Notes: generated by a model not told the origin, from the sequence alone. A DNA stretch of 43,941 nt from Bacteroides sp. 224 (GCF_010500995.1 NZ_QVMK01000023.1:1-43941), one strand, 5' to 3'; shown: positions 26,742 through 34,185, counted from the first letter of the stretch. A program made the numbers and translations.

Positions 26742-27354
26742 ATGATCTACGGGTACATTAGAGTAAGTAGCGACAAACAAACTGTCGAGAATCAACGTTT
26801 TGAAATTAATAACTTCTGCGAACGTGAGAATATGAATATTGATGGTTGGATAGAAGAAACCATTAGTGGCACCAAATCGTACAATAAACGAGAACTTGGC
26901 AGACTACTTAATAAAGTACAGAAGGACGACCTAATCATCTGTGCCGAACTTTCGCGTCTTGGGCGTAATCTCTTCATGATTATGGAGATCCTTAACATTT
27001 GCATGACCAAAGAGTGTCGTGTATGGACTATAAAGGATAACTATCGATTGGGAGAAGACATTCAAAGTAAAGTTTTAGCTTTTGCCTTTGGTTTATCAGC
27101 AGAAATAGAACGTAATCTTATTCGTTAAAGAACTAAAGAAGCTTTGGCGAGAAAAAGCTGGAGGTAAGTATATTGGACGTGAAGCTGGTAAGAGGAATAC
27201 CTATTTAAACGTCATTTGCGTTTCAAAGTATGATTGCGTTCGCAGAAAATTTAATACAGGATGGAGTATACTAGCCATTGCAAAAAAAATAAAAGCAGCT
27301 AGGGATCCCCTCTATATAAATACCTCGCATGCACGGAAATTAGAGAACCTATAA
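26742..27354 (+). pseudogene. Broken serine recombinase (resolvase/invertase)
   Basis: The first 128 codons encode a normal resolvase catalytic domain: GYIRVSSDKQTVENQR with the nucleophile Ser, ELSRLGRNLFMIMEIL, and FAFGLSAEIERNLI. At 27126 a TAA stands where related proteins have a Gln codon (IRQRTKEALARK), consistent with a single C-to-T change. The frame continues for RTKEALARK and then slips; the sequence AGGKYIGREAGKRNTYLNV and a helix-turn-helix-like tail (SILAIAKKIKAAR) resume in another frame, ending at 27354. A nonsense change plus a frameshift mark it as inactive, unless the short N-terminal product has a role of its own. Confidence 0.8.
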
Positions 27355-27524
27355 AATCAAATAATAGTAGATGAGAAAGAGGAATTTATTGAGTCTAAGA
27401 ATAACGGAGGGCAGCACCTTCTTGGAGGGAGTGCAGTCTTCCGCTTATCAAACTAATATCTAATGAATAACCCCAAGGCAGAGCCCCGAGGAATTCTCTT
27501 GATTAAAATAATAGTACCCCGAAA
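27355..27524. other. Structured gap between recombinase remnant and radical SAM genes
   Basis: These 170 bp lie downstream of the radical SAM operon on the minus strand. They contain opposing GC-rich blocks (ggagggcagcacc and gggagtgcag at about 27407-27441; ccccaaggcagagccccgagg at about 27472-27492) in otherwise AT-rich sequence. They may include the operon terminator. No reading frame is supportable. Confidence 0.35.
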
Positions 27525-28649
27525 TCAATTACTTCCTCCTTTGTATGGTGCATACTTTTCTTTAATATAGTCATTGTACTTGTCGTATATTCCACTCTTG
27601 AAGTCATTGATAACCTCATCGTTGACATTTAGAATTCGCTGAAAAAGCATATTGCTTTGACGACAACTGTAATCAACTAACTCAGGTTCATTTACATAAA
27701 GATAAGCAATGTTTATGTTTACGCCACCACATACGGTACTACTCTCACATGAAGGGCATCTGTTATTACGCATTTGTTCTAATGACGAAAGAAACTTCTT
27801 ATAATCTTCTGTCTCAAAACAGTCATTAAGACTATCGACTTCTACAGGACTTCCAATACAATAATGAATGTCGTTTGGACGACCAAATGTATACATTCTA
27901 CCATCTGGATTCATGGCTATTTTTCGTTCAAACCAGAATTTTCGATGTTGCAAATCTCTTCTGAGATTAGCAAACTCTTCAAAAGTTGAATAGCTAATAT
28001 CAAACTCTTTGTCGGTTAGCCATATGCGATACACCTGTTCAAAATTTTCTGCGAGTTCTTCTGGAGACATAATTATATCAACATTATTCTTTGCGTAACC
28101 TCTCTTTTCTATAGGAAGAGTCTTGAAAGAAATATGATTGTATTTAAACCAGTTGTATATATCGAGTAAGTGCGTAGCTGAAGATTTGGAGAGCGTGCAA
28201 AAGCACTTAAACCGACCTCCTTTGTTTCGCACTTTAAATACTATTTCTTGAACCTTTTGAGTTTGTTGACGGAGCAAGTAATTATATGGACCATCAAAAG
28301 ACAAATTAATCAGTACATTGTGTTCGTTAAGGAGATCTATAAACTCATTGGTAAGAAGTAAACCATTGGTAACAATCTGATTATTTATCTGTGTGCCAAA
28401 CTTTTGCTGTAATTCTCGTTGTTTGGTGTAAAAATTATTATAAAAGTCAATGCCAGCCAAAGTAGGTTCACCGCCATGAAAAGTTACCTTAACCTTTTTA
28501 TATTCCTGACATGCCTTTTCCATAAACAAATATGCAGTCTGAAGATTCAGTTTCTCGGTCTGAACGAAAGCATCACCATTAAAACAATGTTTGCACTTCA
28601 TATTGCATGCCATGGTTGGCTTTATTGTTATATCTATTTGCTCTTTCAT
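27525..28649 (-). CDS. Radical SAM/SPASM-type enzyme, third of three
   Basis: This 374-aa enzyme has the radical SAM cluster motif CNMKCKHC (C15, C19, C22) and the SAM-binding FHGGEPTL. A C-terminal Cys-rich region (RCPSCESSTVCGG, then DYSCRQSN) fits a SPASM-like domain that holds auxiliary iron-sulfur clusters. SPASM enzymes modify peptides or proteins, as in sactipeptides, ranthipeptides and sulfatase maturation. It is the last gene of the candidate RiPP operon and its start overlaps the preceding stop by one base, so it is translationally coupled. No signal peptide is present. The substrate is most simply the 26-aa peptide encoded upstream; that is inference. Confidence 0.85.
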   Translation of the reverse strand: MKEQIDITIKPTMACNMKCKHCFNGDAFVQTEKLNLQTAYLFMEKACQEYKKVKVTFHGGEPTLAGIDFYNNFYTKQRELQQKFGTQINNQIVTNGLLLTNEFIDLLNEHNVLINLSFDGPYNYLLRQQTQKVQEIVFKVRNKGGRFKCFCTLSKSSATHLLDIYNWFKYNHISFKTLPIEKRGYAKNNVDIIMSPEELAENFEQVYRIWLTDKEFDISYSTFEEFANLRRDLQHRKFWFERKIAMNPDGRMYTFGRPNDIHYCIGSPVEVDSLNDCFETEDYKKFLSSLEQMRNNRCPSCESSTVCGGVNINIAYLYVNEPELVDYSCRQSNMLFQRILNVNDEVINDFKSGIYDKYNDYIKEKYAPYKGGSN

Positions 28650-29539
28650 TATTCGAATCCTTTATAAAATTTACCATTATTGTATTCTAAAACATTATAA
28701 TTACTCACAGCGGAGTAACAAAAACTATACTTTTCGCATGAACTGCGGCACTCTAATACTGGAGTATAACATTCAAAATTCCATTCGTGTGCATTATCCT
28801 TAAAGAATACCTGTGCATCAGGACAGTCCATACATAGAATATTATCATCCAAACAAAGTAATTTTACGCAGGTGTCGAAAATTTTTATTTTAAGATTCTT
28901 GCTAACATAAAAATTAAAAAAAGTATTTGTACATCGAGCTGCTTGTCGATGGGTCACGGACGGACAATTGTTCTTATGGGAGATAATTGTATCTGCCATT
29001 TTAGTAATATGAACAGCATGATTTATTGGCAATTGGTCAAGGACAAGAAGAGTTCTTTCAACTTCAATTTCATTGCTTGCCATTACATTATTCACTATTA
29101 CCTTTACGTCAATTAAACAGTCCAAAGTCTTGATATAATCAAAACTTTTAATCATCTCAGCGAAGCTACTTTTGATTTTGGTAATTGAATCATGAAGTTT
29201 CTCATGTCCATGTACAGGTATAACAAATCGATAGTGCTTATCAAGGAAGGATAAGTCATATTGGAAAAGACGCCTACCATTAGTGTATATTAAAGTCTCG
29301 CATCCAATTTTTTTTAATGATTTTAGGATTCCGATGATGTTTGAATGAAGAAAAGGTTCACCGCCATTGATGATAACACGATCATGCTTACCAACATTAT
29401 GCCTCCGAAGATACTCAACGAATTGTTCAATTTCAATTTCGTTATGCACTACACCTGAATGAATTGTATTGTGCGAGTAACAAAAAGCACAACTAGAATT
29501 GCATGTATATGTTACATTAAAATAGAATATACGCTTCAT
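28649..29539 (-). CDS. Radical SAM enzyme with Cys-rich C-terminus, second of three
   Basis: This 296-aa protein starts MKRIFYFNVTYTCNSSCAFC with cluster ligands C13, C17 and C20, followed by INGGEPFLH. The barrel is short and atypical. The C-terminal 90 residues contain many cysteines (FDTCVKLLCL, LCMDC, ECYTPVLECRSSCEKYSFC), enough for one or two auxiliary clusters, though they do not follow the usual SPASM spacing. It overlaps both neighbours (4 bp upstream, 1 bp downstream), so the three enzymes are made together. I do not recognise a named subfamily. Confidence 0.82.
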   Translation of the reverse strand: MKRIFYFNVTYTCNSSCAFCYSHNTIHSGVVHNEIEIEQFVEYLRRHNVGKHDRVIINGGEPFLHSNIIGILKSLKKIGCETLIYTNGRRLFQYDLSFLDKHYRFVIPVHGHEKLHDSITKIKSSFAEMIKSFDYIKTLDCLIDVKVIVNNVMASNEIEVERTLLVLDQLPINHAVHITKMADTIISHKNNCPSVTHRQAARCTNTFFNFYVSKNLKIKIFDTCVKLLCLDDNILCMDCPDAQVFFKDNAHEWNFECYTPVLECRSSCEKYSFCYSAVSNYNVLEYNNGKFYKGFE

Positions 29540-30516
29540 AGCTTTACCTTTAGTTTAGGACATCGTATATCACCACGTCCAAGTTCTTTAAAATAGTTAT
29601 ACGACATGCCTACACAGCCGCCATTGCAATACTTCAAAAACTCACACTCTTTGCAGATTGAATCATCCTGCACACTATAGTTTGTAAACTTTAGAGCATT
29701 CGCGCCAGTCAAAATCTGAGAGAGAGCATTCTCCTTAATATTACCTAGACAAAAGTCTGTTAAACAAGTACATGGATATACATTAAGGTCTGGATATATA
29801 TAAATTTTATCTCTTCCACTACCACAATTTACGCAAGATTTATCGGTAAACATTCCATCTAACTTATCCTTATATTTTACAAATAAATCAAATGAAAAGA
29901 GTTTTTGAATTTTCATTCGAAAATCAACATATTCAAGCATCTTATCTGCGAAAAGATTCCATTCTTCCGCTGTCATCATATTTTCAAAAGAAGCATTACC
30001 AAAAGGCATTTCGTAGGAGATTGTCCAGTACTGCATCTTCTTGAAATTCGATAGTGTATCAGCCAGTTTTAGCATGCTTGATACATTCTTTCTGCTAACA
30101 ACAGTTGCCACTATATAAGGCACAGATAAATTATCAAGCTTTGTGATAGTATTTATGATTTTTTGGTATGTACCTTTCCCTCTAATTAAATCATGAGCAT
30201 ATTCTGTTCCGTCTAAAGATATCTGTACTCTCATGTTTGACTTGAAGAAATCCTCATGAACAAAAAAGTCATTCATTCCATTGGAGCAAATAGAAACAGT
30301 CTTAGCAATATCTGCAAGCCTATGCACGATTTTCTCAAAGTCATGGCATAGGGTTGGTTCACCACCTGTTATTACTATGTCATGATTTTGAAACTCTTGT
30401 ATTCCTTTAATATTATCAAGCATATTGAGTGTTAACTCATAGGAGTGTTTGTGCCCACGAATACACATCTTGCAATTGAGATTACATCTTTCTGTAAGTA
30501 GTAAGTATATTTGCAT
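29536..30516 (-). CDS. Radical SAM/SPASM peptide-modifying enzyme, first of three
   Basis: This 326-aa enzyme has CNLNCKMC (C11, C15, C18), VITGGEPTL for SAM binding and ISLDGTEYAHDLIRGKGTY, a segment typical of SPASM peptide maturases. The C-terminal SPASM domain is complete: CVNCGSGR, YPCTCL, CKECEFLKYCNGGC and a final RCPKL, which can bind two extra [4Fe-4S] clusters. It is the first enzyme gene after the small peptide gene, 124 nt downstream behind two hairpins. Of the three it is the strongest candidate for the core-peptide maturase. No transporter or protease gene is nearby. Confidence 0.88.
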   Translation of the reverse strand: MQIYLLLTERCNLNCKMCIRGHKHSYELTLNMLDNIKGIQEFQNHDIVITGGEPTLCHDFEKIVHRLADIAKTVSICSNGMNDFFVHEDFFKSNMRVQISLDGTEYAHDLIRGKGTYQKIINTITKLDNLSVPYIVATVVSRKNVSSMLKLADTLSNFKKMQYWTISYEMPFGNASFENMMTAEEWNLFADKMLEYVDFRMKIQKLFSFDLFVKYKDKLDGMFTDKSCVNCGSGRDKIYIYPDLNVYPCTCLTDFCLGNIKENALSQILTGANALKFTNYSVQDDSICKECEFLKYCNGGCVGMSYNYFKELGRGDIRCPKLKVKL

Positions 30517-30550
30517 GATTATGAATTTGATATTATCATTGCCTAAATAA

Positions 30551-30612
30551 ATCTCGGGCTCTCTAATGAAAGAGTAGCCCGAGATCGTAAATGTAAAATC
30601 TCAAGATTTTAC
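30551..30612 (-). promoter_or_regulatory. Double hairpin (attenuator-like) between peptide and radical SAM genes
   Basis: On the minus strand, gtaaaatc-tcaa-gattttac (30593-30612) is followed by a 10-bp stem, atctcgggct with agcccgagat (30551-30585), and then ttattt. The second stem looks like a partial terminator. Such an element would let the peptide message be made in excess over the enzymes, as in many RiPP operons. No other feature is seen in this gap. Confidence 0.55.
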
Positions 30613-30640
30613 ATAAGGATTCGAACTCTCAAACACTTGT

Positions 30641-30721
30641 TTATGGGTTCTCAATCCAGCAAGCCATAGCAATAATGCTATTGAGCTCACATTCTAGCTT
30701 GTTTACTTCTTTTGTAGACAT
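30641..30721 (-). CDS. Candidate 26-aa RiPP precursor peptide
   Basis: An ATG at 30721 opens a 26-codon frame ending TAA. The peptide starts MSTKEVNKLECE, has Cys at 11 and 21, Trp at 22, and ends WIENP. The first ten residues are charged and leader-like; the last eight (MACWIENP) are the obvious core, with Cys and Trp as usual radical SAM targets. It begins 25 nt after the 97-aa gene and is followed by the double hairpin and three radical SAM genes on the same strand. The translation is direct; the precursor role is inferred from size and context. No Shine-Dalgarno site is present, as is normal in Bacteroides. Confidence 0.5.
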   Translation of the reverse strand: MSTKEVNKLECELNSIIAMACWIENP

Positions 30722-30746
30722 AAATTAATGATTAAAATTAATAAAA

Positions 30747-31040
30747 TTACACCAAATCATCTAATTCGTCATCAAGCCAATAATCACCATCATCGTCTGC
30801 ACTATACTCAATCCAAACGTTATGAAGATCATCGCTTAATTCACTGATTAAATTATCTGTTATTTTTGTTCTATTATAGCATGAGCGAATTTCATCTTCG
30901 TCAATACTTACATTGTCTTCATTGTATAAAACAGCATATGTATTTGTATAACGAACATCATGACAATCAGAAGAATGCTGATATGCCTGATTCCCAACAT
31001 ACCAAACAGAACGTGTTACATACTTCACTTTACCTCTCAT
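30747..31040 (-). CDS. 97-aa acidic protein of the radical SAM operon, function unknown
   Basis: The protein starts with a basic 20-residue segment (MRGKVKYVTRSVWYVGNQ) and becomes strongly acidic, ending YSADDDGDYWLDDELDDLV. The middle holds SSDCHDVRYTNTYAVLY and a second Cys in RSCYNRTK. It lies 43 nt after the regulator gene and 25 nt before the 26-aa peptide gene on the same strand. It could be a substrate, a leader-binding helper or an immunity factor. No family is recognised. It is kept as a gene because of its position, length and absence of better frames. Confidence 0.5.
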   Translation of the reverse strand: MRGKVKYVTRSVWYVGNQAYQHSSDCHDVRYTNTYAVLYNEDNVSIDEDEIRSCYNRTKITDNLISELSDDLHNVWIEYSADDDGDYWLDDELDDLV

Positions 31041-31083
31041 ATTTTTATTTTTTTAGAATGTATTGCTAATACCATTAAAGGAG

Positions 31084-31653
31084 TTAATGCATTTGACGGT
31101 AGAGAACACTTAGCAATAGACCTGTCGCCATTCCTATCACACTTGTTATTCCGACAAGGGGTATAGTAGGAATTATTACACATGCTGCAGCTAACTTAGA
31201 AAAGGACAATTCAACACTCTTGGGGCTAGGCTTACCACCTATCTGCATAAGATGCAAAACCATTGCTTTGAAGTAGGAATATGTCCCTTCGTAGTCAACA
31301 ATACCTGCACTAGCAATATTGTCCATTTCATTTTCCGAAACATCGAATAGACTTGATATTTCAGAAATACCAGTCAGAGAAACCATTTGGGATTTAGACA
31401 TAGAAATTATTTCGTCACTAGTATATATCCTCAATTTCGGGGCCGCGTTGAGTGCGAGTTGGTATCTCTTGTTATAGACATCCAATCGGACTCTAAGTAC
31501 AGATAAACATTTTTCGAAACTTTTCTTGTTTAGGAATCCCGTCTCTTTGAGAAATATTCCCATTTGCGTTGGAGTACAGCCTGACATTTCTGCGAGTCTC
31601 GCTTGTGTTAATCCAGCAAGAGGCATTCGATTCCTTACAATTCCTTCTATCAT
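31084..31653 (-). CDS. Membrane-anchored HTH regulator of the radical SAM operon
   Basis: This protein of about 189 aa starts at 31653 (MIEGIVRNRMPLAG); a longer start at 31695 would overlap the -7 box and is rejected. An XRE-like HTH is visible early (GLTQARLAEMSGCTPTQMGIFL, residues about 14-35). A second HTH-like stretch is SLTGISEISSLFDVSENEMDNI. The C-terminus has one or two membrane helices (LAAACVIIPTIPLVG and TSVIGMATGLLLSVLY). A DNA-binding domain tied to the membrane suggests a sensor that reads an envelope signal or the mature product. It is the first gene of the operon. Confidence 0.65.
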   Translation of the reverse strand: MIEGIVRNRMPLAGLTQARLAEMSGCTPTQMGIFLKETGFLNKKSFEKCLSVLRVRLDVYNKRYQLALNAAPKLRIYTSDEIISMSKSQMVSLTGISEISSLFDVSENEMDNIASAGIVDYEGTYSYFKAMVLHLMQIGGKPSPKSVELSFSKLAAACVIIPTIPLVGITSVIGMATGLLLSVLYRQMH

Positions 31654-31692
31654 ACAGATATTGTTTGAGTCAAGATTAAATAAATAACAATA

Positions 31693-31700
31693 CAAAAGTA
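31693..31700 (-). promoter_or_regulatory. -7 box TACTTTTG for the radical SAM operon
   Basis: The minus strand reads ttTACTTTTGTATTG upstream of the regulator gene, giving a leader of about 30 nt to the ATG at 31653. The -33 region coincides with repeated half-sites. Confidence 0.6.
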
Positions 31701-31721
31701 ATGAAACAATCCCAAAACATT

Positions 31722-31760
31722 AAATATCGATAGTGAAAAATATCGTTTAACGTGATATTT
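31722..31760. promoter_or_regulatory. Operator-like repeats upstream of the radical SAM operon
   Basis: AAATATCG occurs at 31722-31729 and again at 31738-31745 (period 16 bp), and the inverted half-site GATATTT is at 31754-31760. They cover the -33 region and the DNA just upstream on the minus strand. They are the likely binding sites of the adjacent HTH regulator. No gene is visible in 31701-31881. Confidence 0.45.
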
Positions 31761-31881
31761 GTTTTGTTGTTGGCAAGATTCAATATACAATAAAGCATCT
31801 AAGCAACCTCAAGCATTCATCTGAATTATCAATAAGAGTATTCGTCATAACATCTTCGTTTTGTTAGATTTTACATATTCA

Positions 31882-32161
31882 CTAAGAATGAAACATTTTT
31901 TCAAGTTCCTTTATTTGCGTTATGAGAGATTCAAACGTAGGAACTTCTCCACTTAGCACCATTCACATGAGTAAAACATTCACGGTAATGATGGATAGTC
32001 ATCCATAATTCATCATTAGAAACAGCATTCAATGCTATCTCAGTTTTCATCATCATTGCCAAGTCATAAAGATGACGCGACTTTCTATTCGCATCACCCA
32101 TAGAGGTTGTCGAAAACAACTCATGCCTAATATCCGGTAATGTAATTGTACATTTTACCTG
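31882..32161 (-). pseudogene. Remnant of an AbiEii-type nucleotidyltransferase toxin
   Basis: On the minus strand, an open stretch from 32161 reads PDIRHELFSTTSMGDANRKS, then RHLYDLAMMM and ELWMTIHHYRECFTHVNG. This matches the C-terminal RHLYDL...HR pattern of AbiEii/AbiGii toxins. The frame then slips at about 31960; the tail ESLITQIKELEKMFHS, typical of these C-termini, resumes in another frame and ends at 31882. The catalytic N-terminus and the AbiEi antitoxin are missing, so this is a decayed fragment beside an intact RloA/RloB pair. Family assignment is from motif recognition. Confidence 0.6.
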
Positions 32162-32178
32162 TTACCACAAATTATTCT

Positions 32179-32907
32179 TTACCTCATTTCAGAGTTCAAA
32201 TCCTCTATAATTCTCTTATTAAACTCTTTATCCTCTCCACGAAGCAAGCGCACCAACTTATACACTGTAGTACAAGGATTATGTGTTGCATAACGAGCAT
32301 CATCGAAATTATCTGTTTGATTCTGCGCATAACGAATAGCACGAGCTTCATCACCGTAAGTAGTCATCGCTATGTGTGAATTTGAATCATTCTTCTGATA
32401 GACATATTTTACTTTCTGAGTATATAACGGAGACTCATTCACATGTTTACTGATAGTTTTCTTATACTCTTCACGACTCATCGCTGTTACGCGATTCACG
32501 AAATGAAAGACATACCATAATTCAAATGCCTCATTGCTCCAGGCACATCCAATGTCATATTGCTCTGCTTTAGTTATAGCGGCATTGAATGCCGAAGCCG
32601 GGAAATCGTCCTTGTCAAACACTGCCCAAACGGTATCGTATGGTGCACCAGAAGCTATCGCCTTATCCCGTAGTTCAATCGCTTTATCCACCACTTGCAT
32701 TGTATTTATCTTTCCACCTTCGCACTCAATATCATAAACCATACTTCCGTATTGCATCTGGTCAAATGATTGGAAGTAATTAGGTTCTGTCTTTTCACCC
32801 TCGCATACTATCAATATACGACAACGCACTTTAACGTCATCATGAACTGCCTCTCTGTAACCATACCATTCTAGATTTATTGATGAAAGTTTCTTCTTCT
32901 TTCCCAT
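32179..32907 (-). CDS. RloB-like (AbiLii-type) TOPRIM protein
   Basis: This 242-aa protein has the TOPRIM-like start RILIVCEGEKTEPNYF with the conserved Glu near residue 36, and an acidic motif VWAVFDKDDF near 115. NEAFELWYVFHF is also typical of RloB. RloB proteins are encoded beside AAA-15 ATPases (RloA), first noted inside type I restriction loci; the related AbiLi/AbiLii pair gives abortive infection against phage in lactococci. TOPRIM folds suggest nuclease action on nucleic acid after ATPase activation. Its start is 2 bp after the ATPase stop, so they form one operon. Confidence 0.82.
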   Translation of the reverse strand: MGKKKKLSSINLEWYGYREAVHDDVKVRCRILIVCEGEKTEPNYFQSFDQMQYGSMVYDIECEGGKINTMQVVDKAIELRDKAIASGAPYDTVWAVFDKDDFPASAFNAAITKAEQYDIGCAWSNEAFELWYVFHFVNRVTAMSREEYKKTISKHVNESPLYTQKVKYVYQKNDSNSHIAMTTYGDEARAIRYAQNQTDNFDDARYATHNPCTTVYKLVRLLRGEDKEFNKRIIEDLNSEMR

Positions 32908-32909
32908 AG

Positions 32910-34148
32910 CTACAACGGTTGTTCAATGGTTTGCAAATAAGGAATGGCACCATAACGCCCTTTTATATAATTTCGTTCCAGATTGCCATCTCCTCTCGGC
33001 TTGGTCCCATCAGGTAAAACAATATGCATCAGGCTGTAAAGGTCTGTAGATTCTGTTTTATCCTTTTCGGTGAACCAGATCTGGTCCCGGCGTAACAAAT
33101 GAGAAGAGAGCAGGTTGGTGTCATGTGTGGTAAACAAGAGTTGGGCATGATGCGGATTGGTTTTCTCATTACTAAAGAGTTTGATTATATGCTGAGAAAT
33201 CAACGGGTGCATTTTTGCATCCAATTCATCCATCACCAATAGCCGACCGTGACGTAGTGTTTCAAATAACGGCCCTGCCAACTCAAACAGTTTTTGAGTA
33301 CCTTGCGATTCACAATACTCGAAACGGAAGCGCTGTTTACCTGTTATTTCTCCATCTCGGTTATAGACATTGTGCATAGTAAAGACATCTATCGCTTTTC
33401 GACCTTTTTCTATTTCACGCTCAGCAGCTTCTATATCAACGAAACCCAACTGCAAGTCCTTGAAAAATTGCAAAGCATCAACTGCTTCTGCTTCTTCATT
33501 CAAGAACAGCCTTTCCGTGAAACCCTCATACCCCTGGCTACTTAATCCGGATATGACAGTATATCCGGAGTTAAAGAAATCCAACACATTTTTGCTGATT
33601 ACCCCGCCAAGCTGGGCGGCCAACGACAGAAACAAACGATTGTCATTGGTTCGTTCTTCCAGACCGACACCTTCGGCAAAAAGCATTTCGTTCACACCAA
33701 TGCCTTCTTCATCACGGACGAAATAAGGCTGTTCTTTTTTATTCTTTTTGTTTATAAACAACCATTCACGTTCAATCTGCCGTGGGGTATAGTTAAAGCC
33801 ATATCTTATACGAGTCTCATCTGTATCCAAATATACAATCTCAAAATGAGTAGCTTGGTTTCCAGCCCCTTCTTTCAAGAGAAATGGGTCGTAAAGCAAC
33901 AAATCATAGTCGTTCAGCTTTACCGAATTCAACACCATGTTCTTCATGGCAGCCAATGCCATTACCAGATTACTCTTTCCGCTGGAGTTTGCACCATATA
34001 CAGCTGCAGCAGTCAAGTATTTGTACCGTCCCTCTGTTACCACACATTCTTTTGGGGTATCTTGTATGCTGTTGGGCATCATTGAAAACGTTCTTTCTAT
34101 CAGAAAAGAACGATAATTACCTACTGTAAATTGCAATAATGTTGCCAT
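32910..34148 (-). CDS. RloA-like (AbiLi-type) AAA-15 ATPase
   Basis: This 412-aa protein starts with NYRSFLIERTFSM and Walker A YGANSSGKSNL (51-61), as in SMC/OLD-like ATPases. It has a long insert, then Walker B LLVMDELDAKMHP and the switch LLFTTHDTNLL. It ends with PRGDGNLERNYIKGRYGAIP, typical of this family. It is the sensor or energy part of a two-gene defence module with the RloB-like gene downstream. PARIS (AriA plus AriB) is a comparable pair, but there the TOPRIM partner is DUF4435. It has its own promoter box 30 nt upstream. Confidence 0.85.
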   Translation of the reverse strand: MATLLQFTVGNYRSFLIERTFSMMPNSIQDTPKECVVTEGRYKYLTAAAVYGANSSGKSNLVMALAAMKNMVLNSVKLNDYDLLLYDPFLLKEGAGNQATHFEIVYLDTDETRIRYGFNYTPRQIEREWLFINKKNKKEQPYFVRDEEGIGVNEMLFAEGVGLEERTNDNRLFLSLAAQLGGVISKNVLDFFNSGYTVISGLSSQGYEGFTERLFLNEEAEAVDALQFFKDLQLGFVDIEAAEREIEKGRKAIDVFTMHNVYNRDGEITGKQRFRFEYCESQGTQKLFELAGPLFETLRHGRLLVMDELDAKMHPLISQHIIKLFSNEKTNPHHAQLLFTTHDTNLLSSHLLRRDQIWFTEKDKTESTDLYSLMHIVLPDGTKPRGDGNLERNYIKGRYGAIPYLQTIEQPL

Positions 34149-34177
34149 AGAATTACTTCTTTTATACTATAATGCTT

Positions 34178-34185
34178 CAAAAATA
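34178..34185 (-). promoter_or_regulatory. -7 box TATTTTTG for the RloA/RloB operon
   Basis: The minus strand reads gtgTATTTTTGaagc, 30 nt before the ATG at 34148. Confidence 0.5.

Noticed and set aside
27490..27520. A second copy of the mnmE 3' end as the right attachment site
   Set aside because: ggaatt...aaaataat is shared with 21471-21496, but the 18-bp core does not match; similarity is no better than expected in AT-rich DNA.
30610..30640. tRNA T-arm-like sequence gagttcgaatcc on the minus strand
   Set aside because: No acceptor, D or anticodon arm can be built around it; it may be chance.
32179..34148. PARIS (AriA/AriB) defence system
   Set aside because: The ATPase is of a similar type but the partner has RloB features (VCEGEKTEPNYF) rather than those of DUF4435.
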